From contig NC_084462.1 in the NCBI RefSeq assembly GCF_027409185.1, positions 185,012,071 through 185,076,070 of the forward strand: DNA of 64,000 nucleotides. The letters run 5' to 3'. Below, piece after piece: positions 32,621 through 45,003 of this stretch (its first letter is position 1; each line of letters begins with the position of its first letter). Origin of the DNA: Cynocephalus volans (taxonomy: Eukaryota; Chordata; Mammalia; Dermoptera; Cynocephalidae). Below the pieces are notes generated by a model, which made no database searches, had not been told where the DNA came from, and was given only the letters and a program-made list of their open reading frames with translations. The translations under genes and the position numbers were made by a program.

Positions 32621-34260
32621 TTGTATTTGCTTAAATTTAGCAAAGTTTCTTCAGCACGTCAGATAACTAGCACTATAAGACAACCAACAGATCTGAAATC
32701 TAGAGAAAGGTAAGTATTTGCAGGGAGAAAGATGACCAAAATATTAGCTTATTAGAGGACGCCTAATGGCATAGAGGCTGGTATATGCTTCAAATAGAAA
32801 TATATACTGGATTGCTTGAAGTTGAATGTGGTAAAGGATTTGTAGTGGAAAATTCTCCGAAGGCATATATTTGTGGGTTCCAATTCTCCTTGAAGCCTTT
32901 TGCTTCTGGATGAAGACACGTTATTGAAATCTGCATACTCCAACCCTTGTGGTGCTTCTGACTGGGAAAAAACACAGTGACTTCTGCTGAAATGCATCCA
33001 GACCCACCTTCCCTACCATCTCTATGGTACTAAAAATTAATTTGCATCAGTAAAAACTCCAAAACCAGTATTCTACAGGTACTAGTGGAATTTCATAGCG
33101 ACTGGGAGGCGACAGAAGAAAACACAAAGCTCTGTCCAGAACCATCTCCCCTGTCTTCCTAAAACATTAAAATCCTTATTCGTCAAGGAAGCACAGAGCA
33201 GCAGAAATGGGACAAGGATGGAAAACAACGTCAGCTGTGGGAAAGAGCGTCTGGACAAACAACAGATGCTCTTCAGCAGAAGTAGCGAAAGAAAACGAGG
33301 GCCAGCACTAGCTCTGGAGGTGGGACAGGGCACTAGGAAGGACAGGGGCCATGATCTTCACCTGAAAGTGCAGCTCAGCCAGAATTTCAGAGAATGACTG
33401 TCTAGTGCAACCTCTTGTGCGGATTGACATTGGTCAGCTGAGTGCGACACTGAGATGCACCTGGGAGAGGTGGAGGGACAGATTCTCTCTGGAGAGCACA
33501 GGGTGAGGACACAATGTCAATCTTTAAACAAAATAAGGTTTCACTGGAGGCACCAGAACTCTGGTGGCTGGAGCAGTAACACACTTCTATTCTGATAGCC
33601 ATGGCAATGATGAATTTAAGTGTAGCCAGTGCTGAGTTCACACAAATTTCCACAATAAAATCATAGAAAATATAGGGTGTGATTATCTACAGAACAAAAG
33701 TAATAATAAGCCAATATAAGAATTCCAATGAAGCCGTTTTTGGAAACATGAACTTTTGAATTACTTGTGCACATTCTTTGGGAAATGGCAGTTTAATCAC
33801 ATTTGAAAATATTATGGTTCAAAATCCCAGTAAATGTTACTGTTCAGCATTCACAGCAATTTGGCATAAGTTCTCATTACATAGTGGAATTTTCAGCTAT
33901 TTCTAAAATCATATTTGAGTGGAGATCAAAAGTGCCCAAAGGCATAGGCTGAGTCACTACTTTTTGCAATTCAGGCACAGACCACTGATGTTCAGTCCTC
34001 CACTTAAGTGTAGTTTCTCACAAGTAATTTTATTGTTAGAAGGTAACATGCTCCCACATCTAAAAAAGTTGTCCTCTGTATTGTATACAGACCAAGTATA
34101 CATTATAGCTAATATTGTCCAGGGGTAGGTGACAATGATGGTTTATGGTTGGCTGTCTGTGTAGAATGTCATAGGTGGCTCCTGTCTGTAATATTCCTAA
34201 GATTCTGCATCGCTTGGCCTGTTTACACACCCCAAACCCTGACAATCCCTAATGATTTAT
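32621..34260. other. Non-genic stretch, nothing recognised
   Basis: Unit 2 copy of 10721-12355. No gene, and no repeat family identified. Confidence 0.55.
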
Positions 34261-34264
34261 AAAA

Positions 34265-34540
34265 AAAAATCTTCATAGTTTTACTTCTCCTGTAATGTCA
34301 TGTAGTTGGAATAAGAAATAATCTATTTCACTACATTGATATCTCTCACCTAGTAATATATTTTTAATGTTTCTCCATCTCTTTTCATGACTTGATAGCT
34401 CATGTTCTTTCAATGGTGAGTGACATTCCATTGTGTGGATGTTTATCTATCTATTTACTTATGAAGGACCAGTTTTGACAAGTATAATTAAAGCAGCTAT
34501 AAACATAAATGTACATTTTTTGGATGGACATAATTTTCTC
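34265..34540 (-). mobile_element. Old L1 3' UTR relic (minus)
   Basis: Unit 2 copy of 12356-12640. Confidence 0.7.
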
Positions 34541-34810
34541 TTCCTGCCTTCCAGTCCCTCACTAGGATCTGGGTTTTTCTAGTCTGCTGCTCCAAACTCT
34601 TCCAGCCTCCTCCCATTACTCAGTTCCAAAGCCTCTTCCACATTTTCAGGTATTTGTTATGATCAATAAACAACTCCTGGTAACAATTTACTTATTGGTG
34701 TAGAGCTAGAGCTGGGTCTGGAGCTCACAGACTCCTCGAGCCCATTGACACACCCTTCACATGCAGGTCTATAAACTAGATAACCAGCCAAAAGGTCCTT
34801 GGGGCCTTGG
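34541..34810 (-). mobile_element. MaLR internal scrap (element C, unit 2)
   Basis: Unit 2 copy of 12641-12905, with the same missing LTR. Confidence 0.55.
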
Positions 34811-34899
34811 TTGGAGAATGAATGGTCTTTATTCATCACACAAAGGTCTAGGAGCTGGCAGTGCAAAGAGAAACTATGAAACTCAACTGCTACAAGCAA

Positions 34900-35390
34900 A
34901 GTCCAAATGCCTGAATGTTGATAGCAGCTCTATTCACAGTAGCCAGAAAGTGAACAATCCCGAATGTTCAAGGACAGATGAATTGATAAACAAACATTGT
35001 AATTTGATACAAGTGAAAAACTATTCCCCTATACAAACAAATGAAATACTGACACATGCTACAAAATAAATGAACCTTGAAAACATTATACCATGTAAAA
35101 GAAGCACACACAAAGGCCACATCTTATATAATCTGATTCATATTAAATACTCAGAATAGGCACATCCATAGGGACAGAAAACATATTAGTGGTTTTCAGA
35201 AGCACGGAGAGAAAGGAACGGGATGTGGCTGATTTTAGGGTATGGCATTTCCTTTTGAGGTGATGAGGATGTTGTGTAACCAAACAATGGTGACAGTTAA
35301 TAAACCATGTGAAAACATTAAATGCCACTAAACTGTACAGTTTAAAATGTAATGCTATACCAGTATACGAAAAAAATACTTAAAATTTTA
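34900..35390 (+). mobile_element. Old L1 3' UTR relic (plus)
   Basis: Unit 2 copy of 12995-13485. Confidence 0.75.
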
Positions 35391-35629
35391 TTTTTGGTTT
35401 ACAATAATCATTTTAAAATAAGAGAAAGAACATTTTAAGGGAATCCACAAAACAAATGAATAAAATATAAGAGTTCCTGAGTAAGAATTTTGCTGAACAG
35501 AGACAGGAAACACCAAGGTCTGAAAAGTAACCCTGGGTGTTGTGTGCACCTGCTCCTCGTGGAAATTTTCTGCGTAGTGTGCTCTGGGTTCACTCAACCA
35601 CCAAGTCCCCTCCTGTCTTCCCACAAAGA

Positions 35630-35671
35630 GGTTTGTGTCTGGACTCACGCTGACTTCCCCTCACGTATGTG
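35630..35671 (-). other. Degenerate RSS of IGHV2-like pseudogene 2
   Basis: Nonamer ACACAAACC (35630-35638), 23-bp spacer, and the split heptamer CACATACGTG (35662-35671). Confidence 0.85.
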
Positions 35672-36086
35672 TCTCTCGCACAGTAAGACAGAGCTTTGTC
35701 CTCAACTATTAGGTTGCTCAGTGTTAAATAAGCTTGGTTCGTGGAGGTGTGTCTGGTGATGCTGACTTGAGATTTACGATCTGTATTATAGTGGTGCGAT
35801 CACCACTCCACATCACAACGACCCGCTCCAGCCTTTTCCTTGGTTCCTGGAGGATTCAGCTCACAGCACAGCTGGTTAAAGAGAATCCAGAGATAGAGCA
35901 GGTTATAGACAAAGTCTGCAAGGGCTTCACCAGGCCAGGTCCTGACTCCTGCAGGTATAACTGGGACAGGACCCAAGGGGACAAGGAGAATCATCATCAA
36001 ACACACCTGAACTCTCCACATGTACATGTCCCTTACCTAAAATCCCTGATATATTCACAGCAGAGAGAGGCCACCAGGACACCCAT
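35672..36086 (-). pseudogene. IGHV2-like V pseudogene, unit 2
   Basis: The leader exon is 36059-36086 (28 bp, ATG at 36086); the V exon runs 35672 to about 35974. FR1 is cleaner than in unit 1 ([11 protein letters not shown], no stop), and GFSLTS is present. The FR2 Trp-to-stop change and the frameshift after it are shared with the other copies. A one-base insertion in FR2 (TTGGTTCC, where unit 1 has TTGTTCC) is private to this copy. The splice acceptor is again lost. Confidence 0.85.
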
Positions 36087-36167
36087 GCTCTGATGAAGGG
36101 CTCCTGGTGGAAGGAGACTGGGGCTGCTCAGCCCAGGGCTGGCCTTTCAGCCTGACACTGGGGTCTG

Positions 36168-36175
36168 CTTTGCAT
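36168..36175 (-). promoter_or_regulatory. Degenerate octamer upstream of pseudogene 2
   Basis: ATGCAAAG on the minus strand, 82 bp upstream of the pseudogene leader ATG, as in unit 1. Confidence 0.65.
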
Positions 36176-36709
36176 GAGGAGGCCCCTGAGGATATAAGTG
36201 TGGGAGCAGAGGGGACGGTCTCTCTCTGTCCTTGTCTGGGCAGAGTGTTTTACCTTGTGCTGCTGAGAGGAACTGGGGAGACAGAACCTCAGAGACTCTT
36301 CTCTGCATCACTGCCTGGTCTTCCTGTGTCCAGACAAATATGAAGAGAAGCGGGAATTGAGCATGGAGGGTTTGACAGTGCAGACCATGAAGACACATTT
36401 GAATTACAGTGATTCTAGGTTCAAGGAGAGGTCCATGACCTTCTGATCTTCAAATGCTCCATGCACAATATCTGTATTGATATTGATGCTGGCTGCCAGC
36501 TGTTGGCTTCAGTCTCTCTGGACAAAAACCCATTATAGGTCACTTCAATGATACAGTTGGAATTGTTTAGAATCTTGTTGTTGGCTCCCGCCAGAAAAAA
36601 GAGACATTTATAGGAGAATCAGGTATAAGTCTTTGTGGTGCGTGTATATATATACACATACATACATGCACATACATACACACACATATACTTATGTACG
36701 CATGTGTTT

Positions 36710-36712
<3 letters not shown>

Positions 36713-36768
<56 letters not shown>

Positions 36769-36770
36769 GA
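36713..36770. repeat. (GA)n microsatellite, unit 2
   Basis: 58-bp GA tract with one interrupting C near the right end. Confidence 0.97.
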
Positions 36771-37870
36771 CCTCTACCACATCTTGTTCCTCAGAGACAA
36801 GTCACTAAGGCAAACACATAGACAAGATGCCCCCTACCCACTGTGTGACAAAATCACATGGGACTACAAATATTATGTTGGAAATTTCTAGAAAGCTCGA
36901 TCTTCTTCAGTCTCATTCGGAAATCATCTGTTCACACTCCTGCCCCAACACCTACAATGTCAGCCTTGACTGTCACATCAGACTCAGTCTTCAGGTACGT
37001 GATCTCGTCACTTGCTTCAGGTCACAGATGACTCCTCGGTGGTGTTCTCTCAAGCGCAGCTCCTCCTGCATCTGCAGACCTGTGAGATGGACACTCTCTG
37101 CCCTGACTCCCCTTAACCCAATGTACTGTGATGAGTCACTTCTAGGATGAAAACTGTAGACAACCGTGTTCAAAGAGTAATTCCAGGCACCTGGGAGTCA
37201 CTGGATCACAGCAACTTTGAACACTGGTTGAGCACGTGGTGCCACTGTCTGGTGCTGGTTTATTTCTACTGTCTGGTGATGACACTGCGAGACTCATAGC
37301 TTCCCACTTTGGCCATTCTCGTCCCACCCTGTTAGGACACATCCTTTCTCAATTTTAAATTGTTCTTGTTTGCAGTTGATTACATCTTTTAGTTTTTTTT
37401 TTTATTTAAAATGAGCTAGAAGAAGTTACAGGTTGTGAAAAATATTAGAACATAAGTAAAAACTGTCCCTTTATGACAGTTCAGGGCATACAGCAGATAA
37501 TCTCAGTGAATCACATTCAAAACACTGACTTTGAAATGGATCAGAGGTACAAATAAAAAACAGGGCCTATGCATCTGTGTAAAACAGCCAATTCTAAATA
37601 AGAAATGGTGAAATGACTGGAGTAACTGAGTTGTTTTCTCAGAATCTGGGATTTAGGAAAGTTTAGACTTAAATATGGGAAGTTATAGTAGGTCTACAGG
37701 CATAGATTTTCTCATAGAAATGGAAGGTGCAGTCCCCTACAACAAACAAACAAAGTGCTTACTCTCAGCCTTGCTCTGCATGTGCTATCGGAGCTGGGCC
37801 TTTTGAGCTGAGAGTCCTGAGTTCCCTCTCAACCAGTCCTGTGTCACTGTCCAGGGCTCTTGCTGCTTTC
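36771..37870. other. Non-genic stretch, nothing recognised
   Basis: Homologous to about 14848-15860. It retains about 75 bp (about 37587-37665) that unit 1 has lost near 15655. Confidence 0.55.
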
Positions 37871-38208
37871 CATAGGCCAATTTTGTACAGATTTTCCTCT
37901 ATGTTTTATTCTAAGTATTTCATAGTTTCAGGATTCAAAAGTAATTTTTAATCCATTTTGAGTGAATTTTTGTAAGAGGTTCTAATTTCATTCTTTTGCA
38001 TATGGATATCCAATTTTCCCAGCATAAGTTTTCTGATGAAATTGTACCCTTCTCATTATGTCTTCTTGTACATTGTTAAAAGTTATGTGAACACAAATGT
38101 TTGGTTTTATTTCTTAACTCTCTGTTCTGTTTGTCTCTAAGTCTGATTGTATGTCTTTAGCATGCTGTTTTGATTACTTTAGTTTTATACTATATTTAGA
38201 ACCAAGGT
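37871..38208 (-). mobile_element. L1 ORF2 fragment, sense half of twin-primed insertion (unit 2)
   Basis: Unit 2 copy of 15860-16205. Confidence 0.75.
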
Positions 38209-38229
38209 TAAGTAGGCGTTATCTATGGG

Positions 38230-39085
38230 ATGCAAGGAAAATCCAAAATAAGCAAGCAAATGTATGTGATAAACTGCATTACTGAATGAAGGAAAAAAAA
38301 AAAACATGATCATCTTAACAGAAGTAGAAAAAACATTCACTATACTTTAATACCTTTTTTATAACAAAAATTTGAAGAAATCAGTTATAGAAAAAAATAT
38401 ACTGCATTATATTAAAGGTCATATATGACAATCCCACAGCTAACAATATGCTTCACATTAAAAGTTGCAAGTTTGTTATATGTGATCAGAACAAGACAAC
38501 ACCACCCTCTTTCACCACATCTCTTCAACACAGAACTGGAAGTTCTAGTCCGAGCAGTTAGGCAATAGAAATAAACAAATGTCATCCACAGGGGAAAGGA
38601 GAATGAAAATTGCTTCTGTTTGCTGATAATATGATCTTACATATAAAACCCTAAAAACTCCACCTATAAATTTTGAGAACTAATAAATATTGTTGGCAAT
38701 ATAGCATGATAAAAAAATCAACACTCAGAAATCAGTAGTGTTCCTATACTATAACCATGTACTTCCTAAAAAATAATCCCAATTACAGTAGCATTAGAAA
38801 AACAAATTAAATTCTTGGGAATGAATTTAACCAAGTAGTTTTAAAATGTCTATCCTGTAAACACTAAACCATTGATAAAAAATGGAAATGACATAAAAGA
38901 TGGAAAGATATCTTGTTTTCATGAATTTGAAGAATTGATATAGAATCAAACACAAGCAAGCATTTAACACAATATGTATCAAAACCCCAATGTAATTTTT
39001 TCACAGAAATTAAAAAAAATCTAAAATTTGTTTTAAACCACAAAGGACCTCAAAGAATCAAAGCAATTCTGAACTAAACAGCAAA
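38230..39085 (+). mobile_element. L1 ORF2 fragment, inverted half of twin-primed insertion (unit 2)
   Basis: Unit 2 copy of 16235-17100. The catalytic-loop equivalent reads F-A-D-N-M. Confidence 0.78.
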
Positions 39086-39554
39086 GTTGAAGCCATCAGT
39101 GATTTTAATTTGTAGTGGAACCTTTTGAGATTATGTTACAAGACTCCATAACTTGTTCAAATTCCTTAGGATACTAGAAAGGATGAAAACAAAAGGTTAA
39201 CAGAAAAGTGCTGCAAGAGAAGCTCAGAATGTTGGGGGGGGTCATTAGTAGAATAGACACTGCCAAGGAAAGGGTCAGAGAGTTTCGTCACGTGTCAAAT
39301 AGAAGATTTCAAGCCGAAATGAAAAAAAAAAAACAATTAAAAATAAGACAGAACATAGATGATCTGGGGGGGAACGTCAAAACATGTAACATGTGTATAA
39401 TTGGATCTCCATTGATGCAGAAGGAGAGCAGAACAGAATCAGTTTAAACATAAATGAATGAGAATTTTTCAACATTGATGGTAGACACAAAAATACAGAT
39501 CAAGGAAGCCCAGAGAAGACAAAACAGGATAAATAAAACAACAGCAATGAAGTA

Positions 39555-39797
39555 CATGCACATGCACAGACACACACGCACACACACACACATACAGATA
39601 TACATAAATACATACACATCCCTACACACAGAAACACACACATAAAGACACACACACATACGTACACACACAAATACCTACAGATACATACATGCACATC
39701 CCTACACACACACACACACACAAAAAAAAACACATACACATACACACATGCGCACACATAAACACACACACACACACATATACACACAGACACACAG
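39555..39797. repeat. Complex CA/ACAT microsatellite, unit 2
   Basis: About 240 bp, with a private run of nine A residues at 39722-39730. Confidence 0.95.
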
Positions 39798-40044
39798 AAC
39801 CATGACCCAAACCTTAGGCCTTATCATAATAAAATGGCAGAACATATTCAAAGAGGTTAGTTATAAACATGCTTAAATACAAAAGAAGAATGACACAGGT
39901 TACAGGGGACTTCATGTCAGAATCAGTGCAAACAAAAATGCAGAGGTTTGAAATACTTAAAGTGTTGGAAGCTGCACCCACCATGCCCCAGGAATCTATA
40001 TTCAGCTAAATGATCCTGCAAAAGTGGAGACCAGCATCTCCTCA

Positions 40045-40300
40045 TATGTTCCCTCCCTCCGAGAAGGAATGACTATTTGATATATGTCGAATAGCATGGA
40101 AATTATAGTCAATAATAATAGATTGTAAATTTCAAAATAGTGAAAAGAGTAAATGTAAAACATCTCACCACAAAAATGGTACGGTGAGGGGATGCATGTG
40201 TTGATCAGTTTGACCTGATTTTTCCACATTATATTCATTTATCAAAACATCAGATTCCCCATAAATGAATAAAATTATCATTTATCAATTAGGATAACAA
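40045..40300 (+). mobile_element. L1 3' UTR relic
   Basis: Unit 2 copy of 17960-18225. Confidence 0.6.
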
Positions 40301-40605
40301 TAATGAAAAAGTGAAGGAGAAATAAATCCTCTCTCAGACCACACAGTAGTGAAGGATTAGGGCGTCCCTCAGAATCATGAACGAGGTGAGCACGGCTGCC
40401 AGCACAGCTTCTATTTGACACCTTCAATGTGACAAGTGGATGTTAACAAGCAGCAATCACGAGGACACACACTCACAGTCCTTGATCTTCAGGTGTGACA
40501 TGAGGAATTCTGGTCTCAGGACTTGCACATAAGGAGCTTGGACGTCATCACTCCCATCCAGACAAGAAAAACCCTGAACAGACTGAAAATCAGTAACTCT
40601 TCTTA

Positions 40606-41353
40606 TATCTGTAAAAGAAGTGAAGTCACAGGGTAAACTGTTGTCCCCAAAGTTGAAGATGCAGTCAGGAAGGTACAGAGGGTCACAGCTTGTCCGATCA
40701 GAAACTCATGAGCAGAAATATCCGTGGGATCCAGGATGGGGGTAGAAAAACATGAACTGTATTGGAGAACTGCTGAAGACTCAGTGGGCAAATCTAAGTG
40801 TTGGGTGCACCCCAGGGAGATGGCCTTAGAGATCCCCAAAACTTTTCAACTCTACCTCAGGGGCCTGACTAGGTTGTTAAAGAAAATGTCATAGAAGAAT
40901 CCTCATGCCCCTAGCAGAGAAAGGGGGAAACGAGCTATTCTGAATCACACCACGATCTCTTTTCACCACCAGCAGCAGCGTGATGTTATTTATGACAAGG
41001 CTTGACCCCGAGGGAAACTAAATTAGCTGATTCTAATAGGTTGGGACTCATACAGAGCATAATTGACCTGAGAGAAGAGAAACAGCCAATCCCATGCCCC
41101 AGCGCTGAGAACCTTCTAGTCTACACTAAGGGAGGAATAAAGGAGAAGCATCTGTGAAGGTCACACCCAGGACACAGCTCACTAAAGGACAGAAGTCATC
41201 ATGGGACAGTGTACTGCTTCCCCTACCCCACATCCTACCCACATCAACAGGGCTTCTGTGTAATACAGAGAAAAACTAAAACAGCACATGCACCTTAGAC
41301 AGTACTTATTCAGTCTCTGTGAAAACCTAGTCCACAGAGGAGACAAAAAGAAA
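40606..41353. other. 748-bp block present only in unit 2
   Basis: Units 1 and 3 go directly from CTTCTTA to GACATCAAGG, whereas unit 2 has 748 bp in between. Sequence on both sides reads on smoothly as one repeat-like body (AACATGAACTGTATTGGAGA, CACCCCAGGGAGATGG, CACATCAACAGGGCTTCTG). It recalls an old L1 5' region. A deletion in units 1 and 3 is therefore more likely than an insertion in unit 2. No poly(A) and no target-site duplication are visible at the edges. Confidence 0.7.
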
Positions 41354-42466
41354 GACATCAAGGGACAATTCATCCAGTCTATAGCACGTCTTATCCTATT
41401 TACAATGTACTGTGCCTGTCCACGTTTCCACCGTGGATCATGCTGTTCTATCACCTCCTTTGTACTTGGCATTTCCTCATATCCTGACATATGTGGAAGC
41501 CGTAGCTTCCCTGCTCTGCACCACGTGAGGTCTCTGCCTTCACAGCTCATCCCTATCACTGAGCCTCGGATCTGCACCTGCACTGGGGAGGGTTGATGGG
41601 AACCGAGCTGGGTTCTGGAACTGTGGAGCTGAGCATGTGGGGACAGAGCAAGTGAGAATTTACACGATAGAAGACAGATGGTGACACTAGGGTGAGTGTC
41701 GGCGGGATACATTGGGGGCAGCAGAGTGGGGAGTGGGCGGGTCTCAGGGCTCTGTCCATCTGGTTCTCATTATCCGCATGGATTCTCCCCATGGAAGCTG
41801 AGAGACAAGTCTTAGAACACAGTTCCCAAGGGTACATAGATCCCAGCCCAAAATTCAGCCCAGCAGGGCTCTAATTGATTATCTCAGTGCTTGTCATCCT
41901 GAATCCTCCACATGTAAGTATCAGAGCTGTGGGTGGCCCTTAGGCAGCTGCTTCTCCATCCAGGACACTGAGGGAAGGACAGAGAGTGAGACCAACACTG
42001 AACATCAGTGTCCCCAGTGTGGATGAGGATCCAGAGGCTAAAATTCCTCAATGAGGATAGAGACGCCATGGGCAGAGGTCCTGCACGATGAGCAAAACCA
42101 TGTGGGGACATGTGTGCTTGACTGAGGGAAAGGCCAATAAGGGACAATGATTTAATTGTCAGGAAAGAGGACAGCTCATGTTATCACCTAACAAAAGAAA
42201 GGTCCCAGTGAATGGAAAAATCTTATCTACAGATGAGAAAAGTTACTTTACTCTGTGTTGCCTGCAGTGAGAACATGGGAATTAGAGTCACAAAGAACAA
42301 AGCAGGAAATGAACCTGGGGGACATCTGGGAGTCAGCAGAGCAGAGGAAAGCTCAGATCCCAAGAGGAACCCCCATCCCCTCTCTGCACCTGCTCCATGG
42401 GGCACAGGGGCTGGGTGGGCCTTGAGCGCCCCCTGCAGCCCAGACCCCTCCTGTATCCTGCAGGGA
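41354..42466. other. 3' flank of V segment 2, non-genic
   Basis: V-flanking DNA homologous to 18530-19676. It lacks about 31 bp present in the other units near 41410 (the GCAGGGGCAAAGTTTTT stretch). No gene. Confidence 0.55.
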
Positions 42467-42505
42467 GGTTTGTGTCTGGGCTCACGCTGACTTCCTGTCA
42501 CTGTG
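42467..42505 (-). other. V segment 2 recombination signal (23-RSS)
   Basis: Heptamer CACAGTG (42499-42505), 23-bp spacer, nonamer ACACAAACC (42467-42475), all consensus. Confidence 0.97.
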
Positions 42506-42943
42506 TCTCTCGCACAGTAATACACGCCTGTGTCCTCGTCGGTCACAGAGCTCAGCTGCAGAGAGAACTGGTTCTTGGACGTGTCTCTGGTGATGGAGGT
42601 GCGGCTCTCAAGGGACGGGTTAGAATATGTGCTTCCAGTATAACTAATGCGTCCCATCCACTCAAGGCTCTTCCCCGTGGGCTGGCGGATCCAACTCCAA
42701 CTGTAACCACTGGTGATGGAGTAACCAGAGACGGTGCAGGTGAGGGAGAGGGTCTGCGAGGGCTTCACCAGTCCTGGGCCCGACTCCTGCAGCTGCACCT
42801 CGGACAGGACACCTGGAGACAAGGAGAATCAGAACCTGTCAGCCACATGCAGTCACAACCATCCCACTGACCCACTTCTGTCATCTGAGACACTCACCTT
42901 GAGGAGCTGTCACCAGGCAAAGGAGAAGACCCCACAATCTCAT
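42506..42943 (-). CDS. Immunoglobulin heavy variable segment, IGHV4-like (V2), intact
   Basis: Exon 1 is 42898-42943 (leader [15 protein letters not shown]); the intron is 42813-42897; exon 2 is 42506-42812 (307 bp, one codon shorter than V1 and V3). CDR1 is GYSITSGYS (9 residues), CDR2 is ISYTGST, and FR3 begins YSNPSLES, where the other copies have YYNPSLKS. Both Cys residues, the FR2 Trp and the terminal YYCAR are present. No stop or frameshift. It is functional by sequence, and the most divergent of the three in its binding loops. Confidence 0.95.
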
Positions 42944-43054
42944 CTTCTGTTAGATCTCAACTCTGCTTCCCCAGAGACCTGAGCCCTGCCTGAGGACAGA
43001 CCTGTGAGCTTCCACCACCCATGAGTCCACATTTACCCTGGAGCTTGAAGGAAA

Positions 43055-43062
43055 ATTTGCAT
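43055..43062 (-). promoter_or_regulatory. Octamer ATGCAAAT, V2 promoter
   Basis: Perfect octamer 112 bp upstream of the leader ATG. TATAAG is at 43079-43086 on the upstream side. Confidence 0.9.
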
Positions 43063-44399
43063 GTGGGAGAGCTCTGTCCTTATAAGTGCTGAGGAACTGA
43101 GGTGAGATTATCTGGTTTTTTTGTTTTCTTTTAATTAACTGCGAGCTTTTTTTTTCTTTAAAATTATTTGACATGTAATTGTGAGATGGGTGAGAACTTG
43201 CTGAGTTTCAAACATGGAAATATGTGACCCTAGCTGTCTGAGGCCAAATCTAACTTTCTTCAACCCCTGTCTTCCCCTGCGCTCTCTTGGACCAAGCCCA
43301 ACTCTCTTTCATAATCTCAGGCTCTGGGTCTTGCTTCCACAGTTCTGGTCCCAGCACCCCCTGCTTTCTTTCCCTGCACCCTCTCCCGTGACGTGGTTCT
43401 CATCACCCCAAGAGCTCGTTTCATCGTTACATTGTTGCTGCTCCATGAGCTCCAGGCCTGCCTTGTGCTCTCCGTCCTGCCATATAAGACACAGCCCTTC
43501 AGAATCCACAGAGACCTGCCAAAGACGATGCCCTGTGCATTACTCTGGAGAACGGAAAAGGATTCTCAATGTTTTGGAAAGAGATCCAGACTCTTGTAAA
43601 TTCCGGCTTCCCTCAGTCATTCCTGTTCATCTAAACTGTAAAAATGTTCAACCTAAATTCAGTTTTCATTCACATTTTACGGATGTTAATCTTTTATTTA
43701 ATCATCCAATCTCATCAGATATTCCAGCTGTAAATATATATATACAATCAATTGCAATGGTTAACATGCAAGCAGTAATAACATCCTTAATATAAAAATT
43801 TTAAAAACATATTTCCCTTTGAGGTCTGTGTGTTGGGGCCCACGACAGCTGCTCCGGGACTGTGGGCACCACCCTCTGTACCACTGCCCACCACAGAGAA
43901 AGAGGCCAGGAGCTGGGGTGGACGCTGTGCTGTGTCTGACCCTGTGAGCCCCCTCTCAGTCCCAAGAGCAGGCCCATGTCATGGAGGGACAGCCCTTCAA
44001 GGGCCCTGAATGAATTTCAAGACAGGAGCTGCTGTTGGACAATTTGGGGCCAATTCTTCAGTTCCTGTTAACTCATACATTTTGTTGGAGTTAAAAATGT
44101 TAAAAGACCTGGTAAAAGGAAAAGAAAAACAAATGCTCTGAAATAACAAATCAATATCAGAACCAGACTAAGATATGACACAGATTTTCTAATTATCAGG
44201 GAGTAGATTTAAAGTAACCATGTTTAGTTTGCAATTATGTTTCAGTTTTTTTCCAACCCTTCAGCTGACTCTAAAGAGTTCTTGTTGCCCACGTCGATTT
44301 GTCCAGCCTAATTTATCAGGACACTCTGCCTAGTGGAGCAAACAGCCCAACATCTCATCTGGAGTAAGGGACAAGGACAGAGATCTGCATCTTGCTTGT
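43063..44399. other. 5' flank of V segment 2, non-genic
   Basis: Homologous to 20277-21660. A 193-codon open frame at 43214-43795 is not preserved in the other units. The CA tract of unit 1 is replaced by a short TA run. Confidence 0.55.
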
Positions 44400-44574
44400 T
44401 TCTATTCTAACGTGCTCAGTAGGGAAGTTGTGGTGAGAAGTGTTGTCTGATTCATAGCGTCACTCAGAAATCCAGACTCCCACTGGTTTGAGACCCAGAG
44501 TCTACAGCTTGTGGACTGACATATAACAGTAAACAGAGGAGATGGAAACACATTTCAGGTGGGATATTTTTTAA

Positions 44575-44730
44575 CTGTTGCAAAGACACTCAAAATGAGA
44601 TCTCCCTACTAACCGTTTTAAGTGCACAATACGGTATTGTTAAGTACGGGCACAGTGTTGTACAGCAGATTCAAGAACTTATTCATCTTGCGTAGCTAAA
44701 ACTTTGTATCTGTTGAAATGAAGTAGCCAG
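44575..44730 (-). mobile_element. Old L1 3' UTR relic
   Basis: Unit 3 copy of 3730-3895. Confidence 0.55.
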
Positions 44731-44933
44731 GCTGTGAGTGTATGTGTTATAACTGTGTACATGGCATAATTTACCATGTGGCCCTGACTTACATCAAAAG
44801 ATCAACACGTGTGTTATCTGTGATCTCAGGATGAAGGGGAAAAATAAGGTTTTGATTGGACTGGAGTCTAATACACTAAACAGGTGTCATCTCTCTCTAT
44901 CTCTGTCTGTCTTTCTCTAGCTTTATCTGTTTC

Positions 44934-44935
44934 CA

Positions 44936-45000
<65 letters not shown>
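44934..45000. repeat. (AC)n microsatellite, unit 3
   Basis: About 65 bp of almost pure AC, without the interruptions seen in units 1 and 2. Confidence 0.97.

Positions 45001-45003
<3 letters not shown>

Larger units (their letters stand above)
21661..44399. repeat. IGHV duplicon unit 2
   Basis: The most complete unit at 22.7 kb. Compared with the others it keeps the whole MaLR element A, the MIR and the 748-bp block at 40606-41353. It lacks 174 bp in the ERV integrase (junction 29356/29357). Confidence 0.93.

Noticed and set aside
39500-39810. Long frames in CA-rich tracts, rich in Cys/Val or His/Thr (also 17467-17773 and 60689-61149)
   Set aside because: Translations of dinucleotide repeats; present on both strands in several frames.
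40606-41353. The 748-bp unit 2 block as a recent transposon insertion
   Set aside because: No poly(A), terminal repeats or target-site duplication, and both edges read on smoothly into the flanks; deletion in units 1 and 3 fits better.
42397-42870. Long plus-strand frames opposite each V exon (157-158 codons, also at 19607-20083 and 62984-63460)
   Set aside because: Antisense shadows of the V exon. Their conservation follows from conservation of the V segment; they contain no domain.
43214-43795. A 193-codon plus frame in the V2 5' flank
   Set aside because: Broken to short frames in the equivalent parts of units 1 and 3; no domain.
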